64,000 nt of DNA from contig JBKBKC010000003.1 of assembly GCA_046294265.1 (NCBI GenBank), positions 260,638 to 324,637 on the forward strand, given 5' to 3'. This DNA is from JBKBKC01 sp046294265. GTDB taxonomy: Bacteria; Pseudomonadota; Alphaproteobacteria; Rhodobacterales; Rhodobacteraceae. A model generated the notes under the pieces. That model saw only the letters and a list, made by a program, of their open reading frames with translations. It ran no database searches and was not told the DNA's origin. A program made the position numbers and the translations under genes. Positions 57,358 to 64,000 of the stretch are shown piece by piece (within the stretch, counting starts at the first letter, position 1; each line of letters opens with the position of its first letter).

Positions 57358-58509
57358 ATGCCACCCAAGCGCAGCATCTTCGAAGAGGTCGGAACCCTCG
57401 CCCCCGCCGCCCCTACCGGCGGGCTGATCGCCCGCGACACAGGCCCGGCGCGACGGATGATCCGGGCCTGGCTGATCGTGCTCTTCGCGCTTGTGGTGAC
57501 GATGATCGCCGTGGGCGGGATGACCCGGCTGACGGATTCGGGCCTGTCGATCACCGAATGGCGCCCGGTCACCGGGGCTGTCCCGCCGCTGGATGATGCG
57601 GCCTGGGCGGCGGAGTTCGAGAAATACCGCGCGATCCCGCAATACCAATTGGTGAACCGGGGGATGAGCCTTGAGGAGTTCAAGGTCATCTACTGGTGGG
57701 AATGGGGCCACCGCCAGTTGGGCCGGGTGATCGGGCTGGTCTGGGCGGTGGGGTTCCTGGGCCTTCTTGCGGCGCGCAAGGTTCCTGCCGGATGGACGCC
57801 CCGCCTGTTGCTGCTGGGGGCGCTGGGTGGGCTGCAGGGGGCCATCGGATGGTGGATGGTCGCCAGCGGGCTTTCGGGCGAGATGGTGTCGGTCGCCTCC
57901 TACCGGCTGGCCACGCATCTGGGGCTGGCCTTCGTGATCCTGGGCCTGATCGCCTGGTATGTGTTCATGCTGGGCCGGTCGGAAACCGAGCTGCTCGCGG
58001 CGCGGCGGGTTCGCGAGGGGCGGCTTTTTGGTTTGTCCACGGGGATGATGCATTTTGCGTTCCTGCAAATCCTCCTTGGCGCGCTGGTCGCGGGGATCGA
58101 CGCGGGCCGGGGCTTTCCCACATGGCCGCTGATGAACGGGCAGTTCTTTCCGGCAGACGCCTTTTATGTGCCGGGGGGCGGCGGGGTGTGGCATGCGTTC
58201 TTTGAAAACCCCGGCCTGGTGCAATTCATCCACCGCATGTCGGGGTATCTGTTGTTTGCCTTCGGCGTGGTGGTCTGGCTGCGCGGGCGGAAATCGGTTC
58301 ATGGCACAACACGGATGGCATTTGATCTGGTGATGGTGGCCCTTGTGGCGCAGATGGGGCTGGGTATCTGGGCCGTCCTGTCGGCGGCACAGGTGCATGT
58401 GGCGATCAGCCACCAGTTCATGGCCGTGATCCTGTGGGTGTTGATCATCCGCGCGCGGCACTACAGCCAGTACCCCGTGGCGGGGTCGATCCGAAGGGGA
58501 ACGGCATGA
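57358..58509 (+). CDS. ctaA: Haem A synthase (CtaA, type 2)
   Basis: CtaA oxidises the haem O methyl group to give haem A for aa3-type oxidases. The 383-residue protein has eight membrane segments with conserved His: WWEWGHRQLGRVIGLVWAVG, RLATHLGLAFVILGLI, QFIHRMSGYLLFAFG and HVAISHQFMAVILW. It has the ITEWRPVTGAVPPL loop of the alphaproteobacterial/mitochondrial COX15 group. Its stop overlaps the next start (ATGA), so the M32 peptidase is translationally coupled to it. Confidence 0.94.
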   Translation: MPPKRSIFEEVGTLAPAAPTGGLIARDTGPARRMIRAWLIVLFALVVTMIAVGGMTRLTDSGLSITEWRPVTGAVPPLDDAAWAAEFEKYRAIPQYQLVNRGMSLEEFKVIYWWEWGHRQLGRVIGLVWAVGFLGLLAARKVPAGWTPRLLLLGALGGLQGAIGWWMVASGLSGEMVSVASYRLATHLGLAFVILGLIAWYVFMLGRSETELLAARRVREGRLFGLSTGMMHFAFLQILLGALVAGIDAGRGFPTWPLMNGQFFPADAFYVPGGGGVWHAFFENPGLVQFIHRMSGYLLFAFGVVVWLRGRKSVHGTTRMAFDLVMVALVAQMGLGIWAVLSAAQVHVAISHQFMAVILWVLIIRARHYSQYPVAGSIRRGTA

Positions 58510-60005
58510 CGGTCAATCCGGCGACGGGCAACAACACGGCCTATGCCGATCTGATGGAATTCGCGCGACAGACGGTCGCCCTGGGCCAGATCGCCGGGCG
58601 GCTGGGCTGGGATCAGGAGACGGTGATGCCGCGTGGGGCGGCGGGCCAGCGGGCCGAGGAGATGGCCGCGATCGAGGGTGTGCTGCATGCGCGCCGCACC
58701 GACCCGCGCGTGGCCGAGTGGCTGGAGGCCGCCGAGGCCCCCGACGCCAAGGCCCGCGCGCAGTTGCGCGAGATCGGGCGGGCGCATCGGCGGGCGGCCA
58801 GGATCCCTGCCCGACTGGCGCAGGAGATCGCGCGCGTCACCTCGGCCGCGCAGGGCATCTGGGCCGAGGCGCGGGCCAAGGACGACGTGGCGGCCTTTCT
58901 GCCCACGCTGGGCCAGGTGGTGGACCTCAAGCGCGAGGAGGCGGCGCATCTGGCCGACGCAGGCGACCTTTACGACGCGATGCTCGATGACTATGAGCCC
59001 GGGGCCACATCGGCGGGCATCGCCGCGATGTTCGATGCGATGCGGCCCCGGCTGCGGGCCCTGCGCGCGGCCTGCCTGGAGGCGTTGGACCAGCCCGTGC
59101 CGCTGGAGGGGCATTTCGCGCGGGACGCGCAGCTGCGGCTGGCGCGCGATCTGGCCACGGCCTTCGGCTATGACTGGGAGCAGGGGCGGCTGGATCTGGC
59201 CGTGCATCCGTTCAGTTCCGGCTCGGGGCGTGATGTGCGGATCACCACGCGGGTGGTCGAGGCGGACCCGTTCAACTGCATCTACTCGACCATCCATGAG
59301 GTGGGACACGCCTGCTATGAGCTGGGGGTGGACCCCGACTATTGCCTGACGCCGATCGGGCAGGGGGCGTCGATGGGGGTGCACGAGAGCCAGAGCCGGA
59401 TTTGCGAGAACCAGCTGGGCCGCAGCCGCGCCTTTACCGGCTGGCTGCATGGCCGGATGCGCGAGGCATTCGGCGATTTCGGCATCGACGATCCGGCCGC
59501 GTTCTATCGCAGCGTGAACCGCCTGCGCCCAGGATACATCCGCACCGAAGCCGACGAGGTGCAATACAACCTGCATGTCATGCTGCGCTTTGATCTGGAG
59601 CGGGCGCTGATCGCCGGCGATCTGGCGGTGGGCGATCTGGAGGCGGCGTGGAACGATCGGTTCCAGGCCGACTTCGGGCTGGCGGTGGACCGGCCGAGCC
59701 TTGGCATGTTGCAGGATGTGCACTGGTCGGTGGGTCTGTTCGGGTATTTCCCGACCTACAGCCTTGGCAACCTTTATGCCGGGTGCCTGCACAAGGCGCT
59801 GCGGCGGGATGTGCCCGATCTCGATGAGGCACTCGCCGAGGGCAGCACGGCCCCGGCCACGGAATGGCTGCGCGAGAAGGTGCAGCGGCACGGGATGTTG
59901 ATGGAACCGGCGGAAGTGATCGAAGCGGCCTGCGGGTTTGCGCCCACGCCCGAGCCGTTGCTGGACTATCTGGAGGCGAAGTTCGGCGGGATTTACGGGC
60001 TGTAA
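58506..60005 (+). CDS. M32 family carboxypeptidase (Taq carboxypeptidase type)
   Basis: M32 metallocarboxypeptidases remove C-terminal residues using a zinc ion. The 499-residue protein has the HEXXH motif in TIHEVGHACYELG (264-268), the third ligand Glu294 in MGVHESQSRICENQLGRS, and the family segments DPFNCIYS and GYFPTYSLGNLYAG. It starts inside the ctaA stop. The product is probably cytoplasmic. A bidirectional hairpin follows. Confidence 0.93.
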   Translation: MTVNPATGNNTAYADLMEFARQTVALGQIAGRLGWDQETVMPRGAAGQRAEEMAAIEGVLHARRTDPRVAEWLEAAEAPDAKARAQLREIGRAHRRAARIPARLAQEIARVTSAAQGIWAEARAKDDVAAFLPTLGQVVDLKREEAAHLADAGDLYDAMLDDYEPGATSAGIAAMFDAMRPRLRALRAACLEALDQPVPLEGHFARDAQLRLARDLATAFGYDWEQGRLDLAVHPFSSGSGRDVRITTRVVEADPFNCIYSTIHEVGHACYELGVDPDYCLTPIGQGASMGVHESQSRICENQLGRSRAFTGWLHGRMREAFGDFGIDDPAAFYRSVNRLRPGYIRTEADEVQYNLHVMLRFDLERALIAGDLAVGDLEAAWNDRFQADFGLAVDRPSLGMLQDVHWSVGLFGYFPTYSLGNLYAGCLHKALRRDVPDLDEALAEGSTAPATEWLREKVQRHGMLMEPAEVIEAACGFAPTPEPLLDYLEAKFGGIYGL

Positions 60006-60021
60006 CCCCCCCCTTCCCCAT

Positions 60022-60044
60022 CCCTCCCCCACGAGGGGGGAGGG
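60022..60044. terminator. Hairpin between convergent genes
   Basis: CCCTCCCCC (60022-60030) and GGGGGAGGG (60036-60044) form a nine-pair stem with a five-base loop between the M32 peptidase and enoyl-CoA hydratase genes; it could stop transcription from both sides. Confidence 0.6.
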
Positions 60045-60085
60045 AGGCGCCGGGCTGGCGAGGGGTGTGTTGGACGGGGGCGGGG

Positions 60086-60877
60086 TCAGCCCTGCCAGTC
60101 TGGCGGGCGTTTTTCCAGAAAGGCGGCGATGCCCTCATCGGTGTCGCGCCACAGCATGTTGTCCACCATCACTGCGCCGGTGTGGCGGTAGGCCTCGGCC
60201 AGCGGCAGGCCAAGCTGGTCATGGAAGGCGCGCTTGCCGATGCGGACGGCGGCGGTGAGCTTGGCGGCCACCGTGGCCGCGAGATGGCCGGTTTCGGCGG
60301 CCAGATCCTCGGGCGCCACCACACGGTTGATCAGGCCAAGCTCCTGCGCGCGGGCGGCGTCGATGAAGCCGCCGGTCACCAGCATCTCGAACGCGGCCTT
60401 GGGGGGAACGGCGCGGGTCAGGGCCACCATGGGGGTGGAGCAGAACAGGCCGATGTTTACCCCGTTGACCCCGAATCGTGTGCCCGCCGCCGCCACGGCC
60501 ATGTCGCAGGAGGCGACGAGCTGGCACCCGGCGGCGGTGGCGATGCCGTGGACCTGCGCGATGACCGGCTGGGGCAGGGCGGGGATCATCTGCATCACCT
60601 CGGCGCAGGTTGTGAACAGGCGTTCATAATAGGCCGCGCCGCCGTCGGGAGCCTGCCGCCCGGCCTGCATCTCGCGCAGATCGTGGCCCGCACAGAACGC
60701 CTTGCCTGCGCCCGCCAGCACCACCACGCGGGCGCTGCGGTCGTCCATCAGCCGGTTGAATTCGGTGCGCAGGGCGTCCAGCATGGCATCCGAGAGGGCG
60801 TTCAGCCGGTCAGGCGCGTTCAGTGTCAGCCGTGCTACGCCGCCCGCATCCTGACGCTGCAAAATCGCATCGGTCAT
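60086..60877 (-). CDS. Enoyl-CoA hydratase/isomerase family protein
   Basis: The 263-residue crotonase has VARLTLNAPDRLNALSDAML, the oxyanion-hole segment AGAGKAFCAGHDLREMQAG and VHGIATAAGCQLVASCDMAV. The glutamates used by true hydratases are not obvious: at the first position the sequence has AAGCQ, as in ECHDC3-like members, so the reaction may differ from simple hydration. GGAGG nine bases before ATG 60877 supports the start. It is divergent from a thioesterase-like gene. Confidence 0.86.
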   Translation of the reverse strand: MTDAILQRQDAGGVARLTLNAPDRLNALSDAMLDALRTEFNRLMDDRSARVVVLAGAGKAFCAGHDLREMQAGRQAPDGGAAYYERLFTTCAEVMQMIPALPQPVIAQVHGIATAAGCQLVASCDMAVAAAGTRFGVNGVNIGLFCSTPMVALTRAVPPKAAFEMLVTGGFIDAARAQELGLINRVVAPEDLAAETGHLAATVAAKLTAAVRIGKRAFHDQLGLPLAEAYRHTGAVMVDNMLWRDTDEGIAAFLEKRPPDWQG

Positions 60878-60935
60878 CTTGTCATTCCTCCGCTTTGCCG
60901 AAAGCGTAACGCGCGGTGAAGCAGGAGGAAAGTAG

Positions 60936-61367
60936 ATGCTGGCGATGGATGCGGAGGCGCTGACGGCCTTTCTGCGACGGGATTTCGCGCAGGTTGCGGA
61001 GGATTTCGCCGTCGAGGAGGCCACGCCCGAGGGCATTGCCCTGCGCCTGCGGGTGGGCGCGCATCATCTGCGGCCGGGGGGCACGGTGTCGGGGCCCGCG
61101 ATGTTCGGGCTGGCAGATGTGGCGCTGTATCTGGCGATCCTGAGCCGGATCGGCCCCGTGGCACTGGCGGTCACCACGAATTGCGCCATCGATTTCATGC
61201 GAAAGCCTGCGGCGGGGCGCGACCTGATCGCGCGGGCGCGCCTGCTGAAGCTGGGGCGGGTGCTTGCGGTGGGGGATGTTCTGGTGTTTTCCGAAGGTGT
61301 CGCTGAGCCGGTGGCGCGGGCCGGGCTGACCTATTCGATCCCGCCCGTGCCAGGCGCTGCGGGGTAG
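60936..61367 (+). CDS. PaaI-type hotdog thioesterase
   Basis: The 143-residue product has the PaaI/YbgC-like hotdog pattern: LRVGAHHLRPGGTVSGPAMF, GLADVALYLAILSRIGPVAL and AVTTNCAIDFMRKPAAGRDL. Such proteins hydrolyse acyl-CoA thioesters. AGGAGG seven bases before ATG 60936 sets the start. The gene is divergent from enoyl-CoA hydratase with only 58 bases between, which suggests joint control of two acyl-CoA enzymes. Confidence 0.85.
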   Translation: MLAMDAEALTAFLRRDFAQVAEDFAVEEATPEGIALRLRVGAHHLRPGGTVSGPAMFGLADVALYLAILSRIGPVALAVTTNCAIDFMRKPAAGRDLIARARLLKLGRVLAVGDVLVFSEGVAEPVARAGLTYSIPPVPGAAG

Positions 61368-61437
61368 GGCCATCCGTTTTCCTGCAAGAAACCGGACCGG
61401 AAACGTGCAGGTTTCCGGTGTCAAGCGGGTCGCGCGA

Positions 61438-61794
61438 TCAGCTTTTGGGCTTGCGGAATGACCCTTCGACCGTGGCGCCGCTTTCGATGGTCAGCGCGTC
61501 GTAGGTCACATCCGCCGTCATCTGCGCGGGCGAGCGCAGCATCAGCGACCCGGTGGCGATGCCGCCCTCCATCCGCCCGCGAATCTCCACCGTTTCGGCG
61601 GCGACCGTGCCGGTCACGCGGCCATCCTGGGCCACGACCAGATGGCGTGCGCGGATCGACCCCTCAACCTCGCCCATCACCTCTACCGTGCCTTCGGCGG
61701 TCAGGTCGCCGATGATCCGCAGGTCGGCGGACAGGACCGACTTGCCCGGGGTGCGAGTGCCGGGGGGCGTGGGGGCGGGCGGCTGGGTGGTCAT
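61438..61794 (-). CDS. Bactofilin family cytoskeletal protein
   Basis: Bactofilins polymerise into membrane-associated filaments used in cell shape and stalk or septum functions. The 118-residue protein has a Pro-rich N-terminus and a beta-helical core of short repeats: LSADLRIIGDLTAEGTVEVM, GEVEGSIRARHLVVAQDGRV and ALTIESGATVEGSFRK. ATG 61794 with GGGAGA upstream is used; in-frame extension to 62016 is unlikely. No M23 peptidase neighbour, often paired with bactofilins, is seen. Confidence 0.85.
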   Translation of the reverse strand: MTTQPPAPTPPGTRTPGKSVLSADLRIIGDLTAEGTVEVMGEVEGSIRARHLVVAQDGRVTGTVAAETVEIRGRMEGGIATGSLMLRSPAQMTADVTYDALTIESGATVEGSFRKPKS

Positions 61795-61955
61795 GGCGGC
61801 GTCTCCCTGAGGCGCCTGCCCGGGGTAGGGCGCGCCGCCTGCATAGGGCGTGAAGCCCTGCCATCGGTCAAGGGGGCGCGGCGGTTTTCCGCCGGGGGTG
61901 ACAGGACGGGGTGAAGCTGATTGACTGCCGGGGGAGCGCGATTGAGAGGCCCGAC

Positions 61956-63623
61956 ATGACACCCGACCTGATCCTGACCGATGCCCGCGTCCTGACAATT
62001 GACCCCGCCACGCCACGGGCCGAGGCGGTAGCCTTTGGCGCGGGGCAAATCCTTGCGGTCGGGGCGCGCCGCACGGTCGAGGCTATGGCCGGGCAGGGGA
62101 CGCGGGTGATTGCCTGCGGCGGTCGGACGGTACTGCCGGGGTTCGTGGAAAGCCACCTGCATCTGGTGCTGGGGGGTGCGGAGCTGGCGCATCTGCAACT
62201 GACGGGGGTCCATGGGGCCGATGCGCTGGCGGCGGCCTTCAGGGACTATGCGGCGGCACACCCTGCATCGCCCCTGCTGCTGGCGCAGGGGGCCGATTAC
62301 GGCATGTTGGGGGGGCGTCCGATAAGCCGCGCCGATCTGGACGCAGTGATGCCCGACCGCCCCATCGCGGTGACGGCCTATGACCATCACACGGTCTGGG
62401 CCAACACGGCGGCACTGCGCGCGGCGGGCCTTCTGCACGGGGCTGCGATGCCCGAGGGGCATGAGGTGATGATGGGCGCCGATGGGCTGGCCACGGGCGA
62501 GTTGCGCGAATTTGAGGCCTTCGCGCCAGTGATCGCGCTGGGGGGCGAGGCGCGGCTTTATCTGGGCATCGCCACGGGCGGCGAGCCTGACCCCTGGCCG
62601 GATGCGGCGGCGCGGGCCATCGACCGGGCGAAAGTGCTGCGCGGACTGCGCCATTGCGCGGGTCATGGAATCACCTCGATGGTGAACATGGACGGCAACC
62701 GCTACACGCTGGAACTTTTGCGCGAGTTGCGGGAGGCGGGCGACCTTTTGGCGCGGGTCAAGGTGCCGTTCCACTTCAAGCCGCATATGGCGCTGTCTGA
62801 ACTGGACCGCGCCGAGGCGATGACGCGCGAGTATTGCGACGACTGGCTGCAATCGGGGTTCGTCAAGATGTTCATGGACGGGGTGATGGACAGCGGCACG
62901 GCTTACCGGCTGGACGATTACCCGGGCCAGCCGGGGCACCGGTCGGTGCCCCTGTTCGCGCAAGAGCGGTTCAACGAGATCGCGGTGGAGGCCGACCGGC
63001 GCGGACTTCAAATTGCCGTGCATGCCATCGGCGACGGGGCGGTGCGCCAGACCATCGACGGCTATGAGGCCGCGATGCGCGCCAACGGCCGCCGCGACAG
63101 CCGCCACCGGATCGAACATATCGAGTTGATCGACCGGACGGATGTGCCGCGCCTGGGCGCGCTGGGGATCGTGGCCTCGATGCAGCCCTCGCATCCGGCG
63201 GGGGCAATGGACTTTCCGCTGTATCCCGCGCTTGACAAGGTGGGCCGCAACCGCTGGCCCGACAGTTTCCCGACGCGCAGCCTTGTCGAGGCGGGGGCGG
63301 CACTGGCCTATGCCAGTGACTGGCCGGTCACGGACGTGTCGGTGATGCGCAATATTCAGGCGGCAGTGACGCGCGCACCCTATGAAGGGGCGGCGGATGA
63401 GCGGGTGGACCTGATGTCCACGCTGCATGCCTACACGGCGGGAGGGGCCTGGGCCGCGCATCGCGAAGGCGTGACCGGGCGGCTGGTGCCGGGACTGGCA
63501 GCCGATGCGGTAGTGGTCGACGGCGACATCGAGGCGATTCCCGCAGGCGATCTGGGAACCACGGGAATCACTATGACGGTGGCGGGGGGGCGGATCACGC
63601 ATCAAAGGCCGGGGTTCGGGTGA
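61956..63623 (+). CDS. YtcJ-like metal-dependent amidohydrolase
   Basis: The 555-residue protein is an amidohydrolase-3 (YtcJ/NfdA) type enzyme: LILTDARVLTIDPATPRAEA at the N-terminal beta domain, HxH ligands in GFVESHLHLVLGG, a possible carboxylated Lys in GFVKMFMDGVMDSGTA, His in IAVHAIGDGAVRQT and HRIEHIELIDR, and the Asp in ALAYASDWPV. Natural substrates are mostly unknown for the family. ATG 61956 has GAGAGG six bases upstream; the in-frame 61911 start is less likely. Confidence 0.9.
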   Translation: MTPDLILTDARVLTIDPATPRAEAVAFGAGQILAVGARRTVEAMAGQGTRVIACGGRTVLPGFVESHLHLVLGGAELAHLQLTGVHGADALAAAFRDYAAAHPASPLLLAQGADYGMLGGRPISRADLDAVMPDRPIAVTAYDHHTVWANTAALRAAGLLHGAAMPEGHEVMMGADGLATGELREFEAFAPVIALGGEARLYLGIATGGEPDPWPDAAARAIDRAKVLRGLRHCAGHGITSMVNMDGNRYTLELLRELREAGDLLARVKVPFHFKPHMALSELDRAEAMTREYCDDWLQSGFVKMFMDGVMDSGTAYRLDDYPGQPGHRSVPLFAQERFNEIAVEADRRGLQIAVHAIGDGAVRQTIDGYEAAMRANGRRDSRHRIEHIELIDRTDVPRLGALGIVASMQPSHPAGAMDFPLYPALDKVGRNRWPDSFPTRSLVEAGAALAYASDWPVTDVSVMRNIQAAVTRAPYEGAADERVDLMSTLHAYTAGGAWAAHREGVTGRLVPGLAADAVVVDGDIEAIPAGDLGTTGITMTVAGGRITHQRPGFG

Positions 63624-64000
63624 CAGCGTTTCAGTGCCGTCGGGGTAGCGGTGACGCTGAAGATCAACAAAACAAGGCGGTCACGGGAACGGGACAAGAT
63701 TTCCGGCGTTGGCGCGAAAATTCCCTCTTGCGGCTGCCAAGCCCTCTGCGTAAACACCGCCTCACCGAAGCGGAACAGCGCGGCGACGCGGTTTGGAACG
63801 ATGCGGTAGTGGCGCAGGCCACGAAAAATCTTGGAACAAGCAGTCTGGACAAGCCGGGAAACTGGCGACCCGTTTGCTGTTTGTCTCCGCGGCTCTTTGA
63901 GAATTTTGGTTATGAAGGGATATGTGGGCGGTTTGGGCGCATCGGCGTCTAGCGCTAGCATATCGGCCTACTAGGGGTGCCTGCTATGGTGTTTCGATGA
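63624..64000 (+). promoter_or_regulatory. Probable rRNA operon promoter and leader (16S gene beyond the right edge)
   Basis: No protein gene is supported in this final stretch. A promoter TTGCGG (63728-63733), 17 bases, TAAACA (63751-63756) is preceded by an A/T-rich GCGAAAATT patch. About 135 bases downstream is GGCTCTTTGA (63891-63900), close to the boxA antitermination consensus, followed by GGGATATGTGGGCGGTTTGG (from 63917), which I remember as typical of Rhodobacterales 16S leaders. The 16S rRNA itself would start beyond base 64000. Confidence 0.55.

Noticed and set aside
63602..63961. 119-codon minus-strand frame at the right end
   Set aside because: It lies antisense over a region that reads as an rRNA promoter and leader; no ribosome site or family similarity.
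1..64000. tRNA genes or integrase-type attachment sites at the borders of the accessory region
   Set aside because: I looked around 32.6-33.0 kb and 44.7-45.3 kb and saw no tRNA-like cloverleaf or integrase gene, so a tRNA-targeted island is not supported.

Overview
The window is GC-rich, gene-dense chromosomal DNA of an alphaproteobacterium, most likely a member of the Rhodobacterales (Rhodobacter/Roseobacter lineage). The main evidence is a metK leader that matches the small SAM/SAH riboswitch known from that order, a set of alphaproteobacterial linked genes (phoH-ybeY-corC-lnt, rpsA-ihfB-lapA-trpF/trpB, accBC-aat with DUF2155, mlaD and NDUFA12), a short CioA-type cydA, and an iron-sulfur bacterial (6-4) photolyase. 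All functional names come from reading motifs; no database search was run.

Layout. 1-12.3 kb is core metabolism on the plus strand: phoH, ybeY, a CBS-domain protein, lnt, riboswitch-metK, trmB, an amidohydrolase, aroA, cmk, a capsule-type glycan protein, a glutathione peroxidase-like protein and a nitroreductase. 12.4-18 kb holds rpsA, ihfB, a LapA-like protein, trpF and trpB, with an antisense secreted DUF4394 gene between trpF and trpB. 18-25.5 kb is mostly minus strand: DUF2237, a serine hydrolase, a DUF2332 protein coupled to pth, a small HTH/membrane protein/oxidoreductase operon, rplY, and an Asp-rich protein with a hexanucleotide repeat. 25.7-32.6 kb holds an SDR coupled to the photolyase, a SUKH-like protein beside a zinc-ribbon/leucine-rich protein, an 18-repeat MORN protein and nadE.

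32.8-45.2 kb is the accessory part. It opens with the 5' piece of a DNA methylase and closes with a 3' piece of the same kind of methylase on the same strand. Between them are a divergent TetR/MipA-OmpV pair with two tandem palindromic operators, a DUF2306 protein, a collapsed sulfide:quinone reductase-like gene, a DUF5368-like membrane protein, a persulfide-dioxygenase-like metallohydrolase, a methyltransferase and NsrR-like regulator divergent from a cytochrome bd operon (cydA, frameshifted cydB, small DUF2474 protein, DsrE-like protein), and an ACR3/BASS-type transporter. Remnants of IS1182, IS481 and IS3 elements and a beheaded MFS gene lie next to the right end. Sulfur or NO stress and a sulfide-tolerant oxidase are a plausible shared theme, but this is inference.

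45.3-64 kb returns to core genes: clpP-clpX, a small lipoprotein-like gene with ridA, NDUFA12-mlaD-DUF2155, aat, accC/accB, preT-preA (reductive pyrimidine catabolism), a glycosyltransferase-like protein, a secreted Gly/Asp-rich protein, ctaA preceded by a 21-bp perfect palindrome, an M32 carboxypeptidase, an enoyl-CoA hydratase divergent from a thioesterase, a bactofilin and a YtcJ-like amidohydrolase. The last 300 bases look like the promoter and boxA leader of an rRNA operon that would begin just beyond the right edge.
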